A stretch of DNA of 64,000 bases, taken from positions 183,767,958 to 183,831,957 of the forward strand of contig CM054062.1 of NCBI GenBank assembly GCA_028641055.1. The letters are read 5' to 3'. The notes beneath the pieces were generated by a model. It saw only the letters and a program-made list of their open reading frames with translations. It was not told where the DNA came from and did no database searches. The DNA comes from Alopecurus myosuroides (lineage: Eukaryota > Streptophyta > Magnoliopsida > Poales > Poaceae). The position numbers were made by a program, and so were the translations under genes. This document shows positions 11,839 through 22,800 of the stretch, in pieces (within the stretch, counting starts at the first letter, position 1; each line of letters starts with the position of its first letter).

Positions 11839-11849
11839 AAGTGGGAGAC
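11839..11849 (+). other. Polypurine tract of Copia-A
   Basis: aagtgggagac directly precedes the TGAAGGG start of the 3' LTR, the usual plus-strand priming site in Angela/BARE-type elements. Confidence 0.8.
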
Positions 11850-13501
11850 TGAAGGGAATATGCCCGAGAGGCAATAATAAAATGGTTATTATCTTATTCC
11901 TTGTTTATGATGAATGTTTATTTCTCATGCTAGAATTGTATTAACCGGAAACGTTGATACATGTGTGCTTAATAAACAAACAATGGTTCCTAGTAAAGCC
12001 TCTCTTTTAACTAGCTCGTTGATTAATAGATGATCAAGGTTTCCTGATCATGAACATTGGATGTTATTAATAACGGGGTCATGTCATTAGAAGAATGATG
12101 TGATGAACATATACCCAAAGAGAATATAGCAATGCGATCAAGTCATTTAGTTTACATTGTTATATCAAACATACAAAGTAACTTATTCCTTAGACCTTGA
12201 GATCATGTCAATCACTGATACCGGAAGAGTGCTTTGATGGCATCAAACGTCACACCGTAACAGGGTGACTATAAAGGTGTCGTTAAGTGTTCGGAAAGTA
12301 TTAGTTGAGGATCATGGATCAAGAGTGGGATTTGTCCATCCAAATGACGGAGAGATATACTCTGGGCCCTCTCGGTGATATCACATCGAAACCGCTTGCA
12401 AGCACGTGATATGATCACAAGGATGTTATATCACGGGAACGAGAAAAGAGTACTTGTTGGTAACGAGATTGAACAAGGTATGGTTGATACCAATGATCGA
12501 ATCTCGGACAAGTAAAATATCGCGAGACAAAGGGAATAGTTCACGGCGTTGTTGGTTCACACGATCACGAGAGTCATCGTTGAATATATAGGAGTCATCA
12601 CGGATCTCCAGATCCCGCTGTTGATTATTGATCGGAGAGGAGTCTCGATCATGTCTATCTTATTCGCGAACCGTAGGGTGACACACTTAAGGTTCGATGA
12701 CGCGTTTGAGAGGATACGGAATATCGAAGAATATTTTGGACAGCACCGAAATTGTTTCGGGGAAAATTGAAATAGTTCAAGGGGTTTTTCGTCGAATGGT
12801 TGTTAATAGAATTAACAAATGATTCGAGGTGCTTTATGCAAATGTTTGTTAATAGAATTAACAAATGCTGAAATAAAGAAATAAAAATGTTTTATTGATT
12901 TATTAAAGAAAAACTCTTGGATTTTCTAAGTGGGGTTTAAAGGAAAATGAGTGGGTGTGAGTGGAGTGTCCACTCACATCATGAGGGAAGAGGTGGGGGC
13001 ACACCATGGGGCTGGCCGCACCCCCCTTGGGCTGCCTCCCCCCTCTCCTATAAAAGGAGGGTGAGAGCTCTCCCTCCTCCACACACTTGGCCACTTCCAT
13101 TTCCCTTCACCCGCTGCTCCATTTCATGGTCTCCGGCTTGGCGAAGCCCTGACCGTGGGATTCTTCACCACCACCACGTCGTCGTGCTGCTGGATTTCCA
13201 AGGGATCCTCTACTTCCGCGCCCCGCTGGAACGAGGGAACGGAGGTCGTCATCAACCGTACGTGTGACCGATCACGGATGCACCGCCGGATTGCGGTGCC
13301 ATCTTCTCGCTATCGGGATCGGTGTGAGTACGACTACGCCAACAACGAGATTTGATCTCGTACCACTTTGAGTCTTCGAGGGTATGTGTTCTCCTTAACC
13401 CTCTTGTTGCCCGTTGCACTTCGTCTCATAGATTAGATCTTGGCCTTTCGGGTATCTCTCGCGTAGGAAAATTTTTGTTTTCTATGCTACGTTTCCCTTC
13501 A
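11850..13501 (+). repeat. 3' LTR of Copia-A (1652 bp)
   Basis: Starts TGAAGGGAATATGCCC, similar to the Angela/WIS/BARE consensus, and ends TTTCCCTTCA. A TATA box (tataaaagg) is at 13049-13057, about 450 bp before the LTR end. Short ORFs inside have no recognisable product. Confidence 0.92.
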
Positions 13502-13574
13502 GCAAGGTGGGTGATCTCTAGCAATGGTGAGATATATTCTGCACGAGCTCGCCCAAGGAAGAAGAAGGGGAGGG

Positions 13575-13582
13575 GTATTTAT
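13575..13582 (-). promoter_or_regulatory. TATA box of the SIRE-like LTR
   Basis: Minus-strand TATAAATA within the near-palindrome ggtatttatacc, downstream in LTR orientation of the CCGGAG palindrome array. Confidence 0.5.
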
Positions 13583-13628
13583 ACCCATCACCCAATTTTT
13601 AGCCGTTTGAGCTGATTCTGAGAATGTC

Positions 13629-14070
13629 ACACCGGAGACTCCGGGGTAAGGACCGGAGACTCCGGTCTGAAAAGATTCCAGACAACCTCAGACCGGAGAC
13701 TCCACACCTGAGAGGCCGGAGACTTAGGATTGTCTCCTGAGTGACACCAGTGGGTGACATCAATGACACCATCTTCATTTGCGCTTGGGAAACGACGAGT
13801 CCGGAGACTCCGGTCAGCCAAACCGGAGACTCCGGTGTAGACCGGAGAGTTGGCGGAGATTCCGCCCTTTTCTTGTCTCCTTCACGTAGAGTGTGTCTGA
13901 GGTTGAGCGAGCATGCTGGGGCAGGAAATTGTCTGGAGACTCCAGTGAATCTCCGGATAGTATCTGGAGTGTGTCTAGGGGATGACACCATTTGTGCAGC
14001 TCTGGGATCTTCGCAGGAAAACCTCATACCGGAGAATCCGGTCTGTCAGACCAGAGACTCCGCCCTGGAA
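13629..14070. repeat. Array of CCGGAGACTCCGG interrupted palindromes
   Basis: About ten perfect or degenerate copies of ACCGGAGACTCCGGT (6-bp arms CCGGAG/CTCCGG around one base) lie in 440 bp of the SIRE-like LTR, for example near 13651, 13800 and 13821, with variants such as ctggagactccagt near 13931. Spacing is irregular, so this is not a simple tandem repeat. Short ORFs across it are by-products of the repeated motif. Confidence 0.8.
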
Positions 14071-14369
14071 CAAATTCCAGCAAGTTTTCCACAAGGATAT
14101 CTCTTTGTCCTTTTTAATTCTCACACCACCATTTGTAGTATTATTGAATGACCCTGAAAAACATCAACACACTTAAGAATATACATGTGTTGTTAACAAA
14201 CACCCAAAACAAGATTTAGGCGCATTTGCGCTTTCAATCTCCCCATTTTTTGTGTTTGATGACAACACACATATTTGCAGTGAATAATCATAGCTAGGCT
14301 TGGTTTGGAAAAAATAGACGGTCTCTCGAACAGCAAAGTCATGAGCTCCCCCTGTCTAAATCTAAACTA

Positions 14370-14577
14370 CTCCCTCCGTCCTAGTGTATAGAGCACAATA
14401 CCAAAAATATGCACTCCCATCTATTAGGCATATTTTGCATTAATTCTCTTCTAATTAGTGGGTGGTTGGCTCTCTCCACCCCTCTCCACCAATGCATGTA
14501 ATGTTTAAACCCCAATGAATGACTACCTAGGGCCTAGAGAATTGCTATATGTGCCCTATACACCAGGACGGAGGGAG
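14370..14577. mobile_element. Stowaway MITE (208 bp)
   Basis: Terminal inverted repeats CTCCCTCCGTCC / GGACGGAGGGAG with a TA target duplication on both sides (14368-14369 and 14578-14579). No coding capacity. These are the standard ends of grass Stowaway elements, mobilised by Tc1/mariner transposases. Confidence 0.95.
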
Positions 14578-15009
14578 TACTTATAAAAGAGCAAACATGT
14601 TTGGCATACATTAAATTTTAGTCGTGCAATATCTAATCAATGATCCAGATCGTCCCAATGTTTGACAACTCGACACACCTTTTCGTTTTCATGTTAATTA
14701 CACGGATTTCCACCGCCTAAAATAATAAATGTTCTTCTCCTAGACCACCGCGGCGGAGCGGCGAACTGTCCCGAACGATGGGCTGCAACACGGTGGCCGA
14801 GCGGGAGAGGGTGTGCCTGGACCATAAGACCACACGCAATCGGTCTGATAAGCTCGCCGCCAACGACGACCTGTCCCGAACGATGGGCTGCAACACGGTG
14901 GTCGAGCGGGAGAGGGTGCGCCTGGACCATAAGACCACACACAATCTGTCTGCTAAGCTCGCTTCCACAGATGCAAGCTCCATGATTAAGCCCACCCAAC
15001 GTCCTCACG
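14578..15009. other. Unassigned DNA with a 105-bp tandem duplication
   Basis: The first part is AT-rich and featureless. From about 14745 it is GC-rich, and a 105-bp unit beginning ctgtcccgaacgatgggc is present twice (14766 and 14871). ORFs are open on both strands across the duplication, which is what a GC-rich repeat gives; I recognise no product. It forms the left flank of Copia-B. Confidence 0.55.
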
Positions 15010-15387
15010 TGTTGTTGACAGGATCTGAAGAACTCAACGACAACGCGTGAATTGCTACAGTTCAGGTTCAGACGAAAGAGAGAGAGAAAGTTTGTGCTGC
15101 TAACGACGCAGCGTTTTCTGTTTTATCACCTTGCTTATATGCTAAGTACAATATTAAAGGGGCTAACTAACTCCCGGCTGGCTAGCCACGATCCGCACTA
15201 ATCGTGCCATCCCACGACTACGTCACCTAGCTATCTGCTTAACCGGGAGGAAAACAAACGTGAGAGGAGAACGTGGGACATGCACTTCTCCGACAACTAC
15301 TCGCATGCATGGATCACAGGCGACCCGGTGCACGTGTTTATTTCTTCTAAAACATAAAACGGTACTGATGATGAGCTTAGGCTAACA
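15010..15387 (-). repeat. 3' LTR of Copia-B (378 bp)
   Basis: Minus-strand TGTTAGCCTAAG (15387) to CAACAACA (15010). It matches the 5' LTR pieces at 19723-19841 and 26893-27147. Confidence 0.88.
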
Positions 15388-15399
15388 TTTCTCCCCCTT
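15388..15399 (-). other. Polypurine tract of Copia-B
   Basis: Minus-strand AAGGGGGAGAAA immediately precedes the 3' LTR start. Confidence 0.85.
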
Positions 15400-15403
15400 A
15401 AGC

Positions 15404-16813
15404 TCATGATCGCTTACCGATCTCCACGACTTCAGGCTTCTGTCGCATCTCGACGAACCGCACACGTCCGAGAGCTTTGGTCAGGACATCTGCGGCCTGA
15501 TCATGTGTGCCAACATGAGTGACCTCGACTTGTCTAGCCTCCATGCTCTCTCTGATGAAATGAAACTTGACATCGATATGTTTGTTGCGCCCATGATGAA
15601 CAGGGTTCTTGGCCAAAGCGATTGCAGATTTGTTATCCACCAGGAGCTTGAACTGAGCTGGCTCTGTTCCCTGCATCTCACCCAGGAGGCGACTCAGACA
15701 TACCCCCTGAAAAGTTGCATCTGCTGCTGCGACATATTCTGCTTCACATGAGCTGATTGCAATGATCCTCTACTTCTGCGAAGTCCAACTGATCGGATTC
15801 CCTCCGAGAAAAACACATGTCCTCCTGTACTCTTCCGATCGCCCACGTCCCCGGCGTGGTCACTATCACTCTCTCCGAGAAGCTCTGCTTTGCCATCTCC
15901 AATTTTGTACCGGCAGCCGTGGCTTGCTGTTCCTTGAACATATCGAAGGATTTGCTTGACAGCCGCCCAGTGTGCTGCCCTGGGCTTCTCCATGAACCTG
16001 CTGACAACGCCCACAGCGTGCGTGATGTCTGGCTGTGTATTTACCAAGTACCTCAGGCTCCCAATTATGCTGCGGTAGAGCGTGACATCAAATTCTGCTC
16101 CTCCTTCATCCTTTGCCAGTTTCACGCGACACTCCATAGGCGGGTGGCAGCTGTTGCATCCACTAAGCCATGCTGTCTTGAGTATCTTCTCAGCAATAGC
16201 TCCTCTGGGACAACGTGATCTCGTTGTCAGCTTGAGTCACCTCGATCCCCAAGTAGTAGCTCAGGAGACCAAGATCTGACATCTTGAACAGCTTCTGCAT
16301 CTGACCCTTGAAATCGACGATGGATGTCACGTCGGTACCCGTGATGATGAGATCGTCCACATACACTCCGACCAGGAGGTACGAGGTGGAGTCGCCGCGG
16401 AGGTAGACTGCGTGCTCCAGCGGGCTGCGTGCGAACCCGAGCCTAGACAAAGTGTCATCCAGCTTGGAGTACCAGGCACGCGGTGCCTGTCGCAGCCCGT
16501 ACAGCGCCTTGCGCAACCTCAGCACGCTCTCCTCATTGCCAATGGAGATGTAGCTGGGCGGCTGCTCGACGTAGACTTCCTAAGTGAGCTCGCCGTTGAG
16601 GAACGCCGACTTGACGTCCATGTGATGTATTTCCCAGCTCAAGTGTGCAGCGAGAGCAAGCAGCAGTCGCACCGTCTCCATGCGAGCGACCGGCGCGAAC
16701 ACCTCCTCAAAGTCCACGCCCTGGCGTTGGGCATAGCCTTTTGCGACCAGACGTGCCTTGTACCTGGTCACACTACCGTCAGGGTCTCGTTTTACCTTGT
16801 ACACCCACTTCAA
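15404..16813 (-). pseudogene. Copia-B reverse transcriptase and RNase H (broken)
   Basis: Read on the minus strand, frames 16813-16580 and 16525-16190 carry the Copia [42 protein letters not shown] and the active site YVDDLIITG. Frames 16137-15694 and 15676-15404 carry the RNase H region (YRSIIGSLRYL, DNKSAIALAKNP, HIDVKFHFIRE, ADVLTKAL). A TAG after GELT near 16580 and frame changes near 16190 and 15694 break it. The protein would have copied element RNA. The order after integrase is the defining Copia (Pseudoviridae) arrangement. Confidence 0.88.
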
Positions 16814-16914
16814 GCCAATTGCCTTGTGGCCCGCAGGGAGAGTGGAGAGTTCCTAGGTATTGTTGCCGATCGAGTTCATCTCGTCGTCCATGGCGGCCAT
16901 CCATTCACCTTCCT

Positions 16915-18423
16915 TCAATGCCTCCGTGATGTCACGCGGCTCCTCCGCGTTGAGCAGGCACCACTCAAATGCTTCACACACGGCCTCCCCCTCAGTCTCG
17001 TCGTGGATGCAAGAGAGCCGGCGATAGCGTATTGGCTCGGAGTCGGCGTCCCGTGCATCATCGTGGGAGGCAGGCGTGGCCCAGCGCCGCTCCGGAGTCT
17101 CGGATGGCGTTGCGGTTCAGACTCACACGGAGTCCGTTCCTGCACGCCCGGTGTCCCGATTGTTGGTGAAGACGGAGTCACCGTAGCCTCTCCTGCGTCC
17201 AGCTCCTGGACGCCATGATCGGTGATGTAAACCACCGTGAAGGTTGCTAGTGCCGTGTGCGCCGAGTGTGCGACCTGCGTGTTCCCGCCCTGCACTGGCG
17301 TCGTGTCCGCGATTGTCCAGCTCCATGGCCTGCTCTCCACAAACACAACATCATGGGTGACTTGCACTTTCTTCGTCGCTGGGTTGTAGACGCGGTAAGC
17401 TTTGGACCCCTCCTCATACCCGACGAAAATCATCGGCGTTGAGCGGTCCGAGAGCTTGGTGACTCCCGGGCCAACCTTCTTCACGTGCGCCATGCACCCA
17501 AAGGTGCGTAAGTGATGAACGTTGGGCTTCCGCCCGTGCCATTCCTCATACGGAGTGACGCCTTCCAGACTCCGCGTTGGCGCCCTGTTGAGGATGTAGA
17601 CCGCGGTCTTGAAGCCTCCGCCCAGAAGTACGACGGCACGGCCATGCTCTTCAACATGCAGCGCGCCATATCCACGACGGTCTGATTTCGTCTCTCCATG
17701 ACCCCATTCTGCTGAGGAGAGTAGGGAGCCGTGGTGTAGTGCTTGACGCCCATCTGATCACAGTACTCGCGGGATTCAATGGAATTGAACTCGCCGCCCC
17801 GGTCAGACCGAAACGCGCGAAGCTTGCACTTGCCCTTCGCCTCGGCCATCGTCTGCACCTTCTTTAAGCGCTCGAATGCCTCATCTTTGGTCTGGAGCAG
17901 CTCTAGCCACATGTAGCGGCTATGGTCATCAACCACAAGAAGGAAGTACTGCTTGCCGCCGGGGGACGGCGGCATGATCGGCCCGCAGAAGTCCGTGTGG
18001 ACGAGCTCGAGCCCAACTTCAGCGCGGTACGCGCTCGCCTGTGGAAACGAGGCTCGGTGTTGCTTCCCAAGTGCGCACCCGTCGTAGTGCTCCTCGACGT
18101 GATTGATCCCCGGTATGTCGCGCGCCAGTTGCTTGGTTGACATGGCACGCAGCGCACGGAAGTGCAGGTGCCTCATCCGGGCATGCCACTTCCACGACAC
18201 AGAGTCGCCCTGCGCCAACAGGCAGGCAGGCGTGTCGATGGTGAGCACGCAGATGTACAACCTATTCGCTGTCCTCCTGACGCGAGCGAGCAGGCGCTCC
18301 GCTGGATCGCGGATCGTCATGACGCCGTGCTTGATGCCGACCTCACATCCTCCCTCGTCGAGCTGTCCCACGGAGATGATGTTGTTGCGCAGACTCGGGA
18401 TGTAGTAGACTTCAGAGAGGGTG
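16915..18423 (-). pseudogene. Copia-B integrase (frameshifted)
   Basis: Frame 18423-17481 has the gag-pre-integrase zinc finger (HARMRHL...CALGKQ), then the integrase core: HTDFCGP, the aspartate region FRSDRGGEFNS, and YSPQQNGVMERRN with the catalytic glutamate. A one-base change near 17620 shifts the frame in the segment after FWAEA. The C-terminal integrase region (MIFVGYEEGSKAYRVYNP) continues in frame 17493-16915. An in-frame TAG near 18426 separates it from gag-protease. Not functional as it stands. Confidence 0.88.
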
Positions 18424-18425
18424 CG

Positions 18426-19707
18426 CTACTCGCCGCTCTGTGCACGGAAGACGACGGTGCCGCGCCCGCGTACGGCCACCAGGGAGCCATCCCCGAATTT
18501 CACCGTGCCGTGCACGGTTTCATCCAGCTCCGCGAAAACGTGCCGCTCGCCGGTCATGTGACTTGTTGCCCCTGTGTCAAAGAACCAAGCACCGTCGGGG
18601 GAAGGGATAGGAATCACCTTCTCTTCATTGAGAAAGACAGCTTGTGGTGCCACGACTTCTCTGACGATAGCTATGTACAAACCACCCTGCTGCTCCTCTG
18701 CAGGACGAACAAGATTCGCCGCTTCTTGCTTCTCCTTCCGCTCGCGATCGCGCTGCGCCTTGCGACATTCCTTGGCCCAGTGTCCAAGTTTGCCGCAGTA
18801 CCGACAGTTCCCTGGTTTGTGACCCCCCTCAGGCGAGGGCTTGCCGCCTTCGGCTTGGGATTTGGGCTTGTACGACGGCTTGTCCTTCTTTTCGGCGCCT
18901 GACGAAGACGATCCGGAGCGCTGCTTCTGTTGGGCCACCCACTCCTCCTCATTGAGCAGCAGCTTCCCCACGCCTTTGGTCACCTCATCATCGAGCCCAT
19001 AGCCCTCTTCCGCAGTGAGGAGACGCCCGCATAGTTTCTCGATGGTGAGCTCCTTCAGATCCATGACCTGCTCGATGGCCATCACCACCATGCGGTACTT
19101 GCGTGGGACGACGCGGAGAAACTTGAGGACGCCAGCGTACTCGTCCTTTGGATCGCCGACGAGCTCGAGGTTGTTCATGATGGCCATCAGTCGGATCGCG
19201 AAATCCTCGACTGACTCATCGGCCTTGAACCGGAGTTCTTCAAACTCGCGGCGGCGCGTCTGCGCCTTCGCTTCCCGGATGCGCTCGCACCCGAGCCTCA
19301 TAGTTTTGAGGGTTTCCCACGCCTCCTTTGCGTTGTCCTTGGACACCAGCGTGCGGATGAGTTCTGGCGGGACCGCAAGGAGCAGCACCGTCGACGGCGC
19401 CGTACTCGACTGCGTCCCAGAGGCGCGCCACCTGGAGGTCCACCTTCATGACCATCGCCCACTCCGCGTAGTTTGACCGCATGAGGATGCGGTAGGCCGC
19501 GGCGGCGATCGTCTGATGAACGACACGCTCGCGCACCACGAGCTCGCCGCGACGCACCGGGTTGCGGCCTCGCCTTGACGCCATCGAAGGAGAGCGCTGT
19601 CGCTGTCCTGGCGGCACCGACTTGCGCCCGCCGCTAGCGCCACCATCATCGGCAGCCTTGCTCGCTGCCTCGTCGACTGTCTTGGCTCTCTTTCTCTCTG
19701 TCGGCAT
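18426..19707 (-). pseudogene. Copia-B gag and protease (frameshifted)
   Basis: The start MPTERKRAKTV (ATG 19707-19705) begins one base after the PBS. The first frame runs to 19240, but the conserved gag continues in another frame from about 19388 (LLLAVPPELI), so a frameshift lies near 19390. Gag has the UBN2-type helical region and a CCHC zinc knuckle (CRYCGKLGHWAKEC). It is followed by the protease motif WFFDTGATSHMTG, and the frame ends in a TAG at 18426. Confidence 0.88.
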
Positions 19708-19708
19708 G

Positions 19709-19720
19709 GCTCTGATACCA
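19709..19720 (-). other. PBS of Copia-B (initiator-Met tRNA)
   Basis: Minus-strand TGGTATCAGAGC two bases from the LTR end and directly before the gag ATG. Confidence 0.9.
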
Positions 19721-19722
19721 AA

Positions 19723-19841
19723 TGTTGTTGACCGGATCTGAAGAACTCATCGACAACACGTGAATTGCTACCGTTCAGGTTCAGACGAAAGAAAGAGAGT
19801 TTGTGCTGCTAACGGCGCAGCGTTTTCTATTCTATTACCTT
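19723..19841 (-). repeat. 5' LTR of Copia-B, part next to the PBS
   Basis: Matches 15010-15137. It is interrupted at the LINE target site tctattctattacct (19826-19840). Confidence 0.85.
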
Positions 19842-19868
19842 TTTTTGAGACTTATATAACTTTATTGA

Positions 19869-22800
19869 TCAGAACAAATCAATACAAAGTTTCTCCTGGA
19901 TGAACTTAGGAGCAGCACCACGATAGAATGAACTACCAAAAGTTTCAGCTCTTCGAGCAAGGGTATGGGCTGCATTATTACAAGAACGCATAACATGACG
20001 GAAAGACACCGAGGAGAAGTCAACGGCGAGGATCTTGATGTCTTCGATCACGACTCCAACTAGGGATCTATCCCGAACCTGGGACTCGACTCTCTGAATC
20101 ACCGAGAGAGAGTCAGAAACGAGAATCACCTTGTTCAGACCTTCATCACGAGCAAGGTAGACTGCACGCCTAAGGGTCAGTGCTTCTGCGATTTCTGGCG
20201 TCGTGACATCAACAAGTAACTCACTGCATGCAGCAAGAAAATCACCATTGTGGTACCTTATCACGACGCCTATCCCCATTCGCGATGTAGAGTAGAACAT
20301 GGCTTCATCCACATTAACAACAAATGTGCCATCCGGTTTCGGAGACCAACGCGGGGACCTGGACTCACGTATGGGGATGGTCTTCTGTTTGAAGAGGTGC
20401 ATCCGGATCAACTCGATATAAGCTTTGATCTGTTCGGCTAGACTATGTGGATGTCTTCGGCTTTCACCATTGTGCACCGCATTTCTTTCTTCCCAGATAT
20501 GCCACATTGTCACAGCCACCGTAGTCAACTGAGCATCGTCCGCTCTATCCAGGATATCAAACAACCAAGACTTGCATCCTGTAAAGAAACGACGTTGAAG
20601 TTGAAGTGGGAAGGCGGATTTGACCGCACGCCAGACCTCCCTGGCATAGGGACAGAACAGCCACGTATGCTCCGCCTTCTCCTCCCTTGTACAGAACACA
20701 CAGGCGTCTGACGCCGGGATACGACGCCGAATAAGCTGGTGCCCACTTGGCAGGCAATCTTGAGCAAACCTCCAAAGCGTTATCTTCATTTTACCCGGGG
20801 CTTTCAAGTGCCATAGCTTCTTCTAGAGCTTGCCATCGTTATCAACAGACAGCGAGAGTCCTCTCCCAGACAAGCTCCTGCTAGAAATAAAGGCATCAGT
20901 ACGTGCCAAATTATACGCGGATCGCACCGTGTAGGTGCCAAAGCGTGCGTGAGGCCACGATGCAAAGTCGTCGCTGCCCAGACGGCTAATTGGAACGCGC
21001 AGAATCTGCGTTGCCAAAGCTTCACCGAATACTGTCAAAAGGGTCTCCTTATTCCATGTCCCAGTATCAGCATCAAGCAGTGCATCCACCGTTGCACTCT
21101 CGGGTAGGGGAATTAGGGTATGCACCCGTTCCGGAGGAACTCCGGGAATCCAGTTATCCCGAAGGATTTTAGTATTCTTGCCGTTTCCGATCCCCCAACG
21201 GACTCCTTGTTGTAATAGCTCTCTCCCAAAGAGTATACTCCTCCATGTGAAAGAAGCAGATCAAGGTTTAGGAGCCTGCCAGAAATCCACCTCTGGATAA
21301 TACCTCCCCTTCAGCACTCGTGCACAAAGAGTGTCAGGTTCTGTCAGTAGACGCCAGCACTGTCTACCCAACATAGCCTTATTAAACAGCACCAGGTCTC
21401 GAAATCCCATTCCACCCAACACTTTCGGCGTGGATAGCCATTCCCAAGACCTCCAATGCAATTTCTTGTGTCCATCCTCCACACCCCACCAAAAATCTGC
21501 AATTGATCTACGTATTGAGGTACACGTAGCCACCGGAAGTTGGAAGAAGCTCATTATGTAGGTGGGTATAGCTTGGATGACAGCTTTTAGCAAAGTATCC
21601 TTCCCCGCTCTTGATAGAGGTCTGTCGGACAGGGAATTCAGCCGTTGCCAAGCCCTATCGGCAATGAATTGGAACGAGCCAATAGGTGCCCTCCCTACCT
21701 CCGTAGGCATACCGAGGTAGGCCTCCTGGAGGGCCTCCGTTTGAACTCCGATACAGTTCATAACTCTGTTCTTCACTGTCTCATCACAGCTCGTTCCAAA
21801 GAATATTGTGGACTTATCGAAATTAATCTTCTGCCCTGTACCTTCACAGAAAAGTCTGAGAGTAGACTGTAGAGCCGAAACACTCCTTTGATCGCTCCGG
21901 GCGAAGAAGATGCTATCGTCAGCGAATAATAAGTGGGAGATTGCCGGGCCAGATCGTCCATTACGGATCCCTTGCAACTCACCATTTAGTTCCTTCCGAT
22001 GTAGAAGACACGAGAGGCCCTCGGTGTACAGAAGGAACAGATACGGGCTTATAGGGTCACCCTGCCTGATACCTCGAGAGGGGATTACTGGTTCTGTGAG
22101 CTCTCCATTCACCTTAACTACATAACAAACCATAGTAACACACCTCATCACTGAATCTATCCATGGTACTGCAAAACCCAGTTTGATCAGGCATCCATGG
22201 AGGTAGCCCCAATCCACTCTATCGTATGCTTTCATCATATTGATCTTGAGTGCAAAGAAGGGCTTCTTCACACGTTGTCTCCTAATAGTATGGAGACACT
22301 CGTAAGCAACCAAAGCATTATCAGTGATCAACCTGCCAGGAACAAATGCACTTTGTTGTTCTGAGATGATTACTGGAAGGATCATCTTCAGCCTGTTAGC
22401 TAACACTTTGGAGGCAATTTTATATAGCACGTTGCAGAGACTAATTGGCCTGAAATTCTTAAGAGATACAGGGTTGTTTACCTTGGGGATGAGCACAATA
22501 ACGGAGTCACACAGCCCCTCTGGAATACCCTCTCCTGCCAAAAAGCACCTGACAGCCTTGCAAATCTCTTTATCAAAGAATTCCCAATGAGTTTGATAAA
22601 AAAAAGAGCCGGGAAGCCATCCGGCCCCGGCGCCTTGGTGGGACCCATTTGGAATAACGCTGCCTTGATTTCCTCGTCAGAATAAGGTTTGCATAATGTC
22701 ACATTCATCTCCTCCGTAACCTTACCCTCAATAGAATCAAGCACTACATCCGTGTTCGTACACGGCTCCGAGGAGAACAGGTCAGCATAGAAGTTCGTCA

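Larger units (their letters stand above)
6757..11849 (+). pseudogene. Decayed internal region of Copia-A with RT relics
   Basis: No frame exceeds about 90 codons. A relic of the Copia RT active site can be read near 10791-10808 (LYVDDI), followed at once by stops. Scattered AT-rich stretches further on look like eroded RT and RNase H sequence. Two local tandem duplications are annotated separately, and the phrase gcctagcatgtacagacat recurs at about 7580 and 7638. The region cannot encode proteins, so the element must have moved in trans if its LTRs are really recent. Confidence 0.75.
6361..13501 (+). mobile_element. Copia-A: Angela/BARE-like Copia retrotransposon, coding region decayed
   Basis: A 3' LTR of 1652 bp (11850-13501) and the last 395 bp of the 5' LTR (6361-6755) flank about 5.1 kb of internal DNA. 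LTR termini form an inverted repeat (TGAAGGGAA / TTCCCTTCA). The PBS matches initiator-Met tRNA and a purine-rich tract precedes the 3' LTR. The rest of the 5' LTR should lie left of the window, displaced by Gypsy-1. The right flank gcaag (13502-13506) is the expected TSD; its partner is outside. The LTRs are nearly identical although the inside has no usable ORF. Confidence 0.9.
13502..14369 (-). mobile_element. SIRE/Maximus-like Copia fragment: 3' LTR and end of internal region
   Basis: Read on the minus strand, internal sequence (14369-14237) ends in a purine tract (ATGGGGAGAT preceded by six A) and is followed by an LTR starting TGAAAGCGCAAATGCGCC at 14236. The purine tract plus TGAAAGCGC pattern and the upstream GTTGTCATCAAACAC are typical of SIRE-type Copia elements. 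Copia-A truncates the LTR at 13502; the rest should lie left of the window. I base the family on remembered sequence features, not an alignment. Confidence 0.6.

Noticed and set aside
13599..14151. ORFs of 136-142 codons in the SIRE-like LTR
   Set aside because: They are open because of the repeated CCGGAGACTCCGG motif and encode only its translation.
14778..15050. Short repeated plus-strand protein as a captured gene
   Set aside because: It is two translations of the 105-bp duplication, is open on both strands, and has no domain.
16412..17218. 268-codon plus-strand frame as a gene
   Set aside because: It is the complement of the Copia-B integrase/RT region, which has clear domain motifs on the minus strand.
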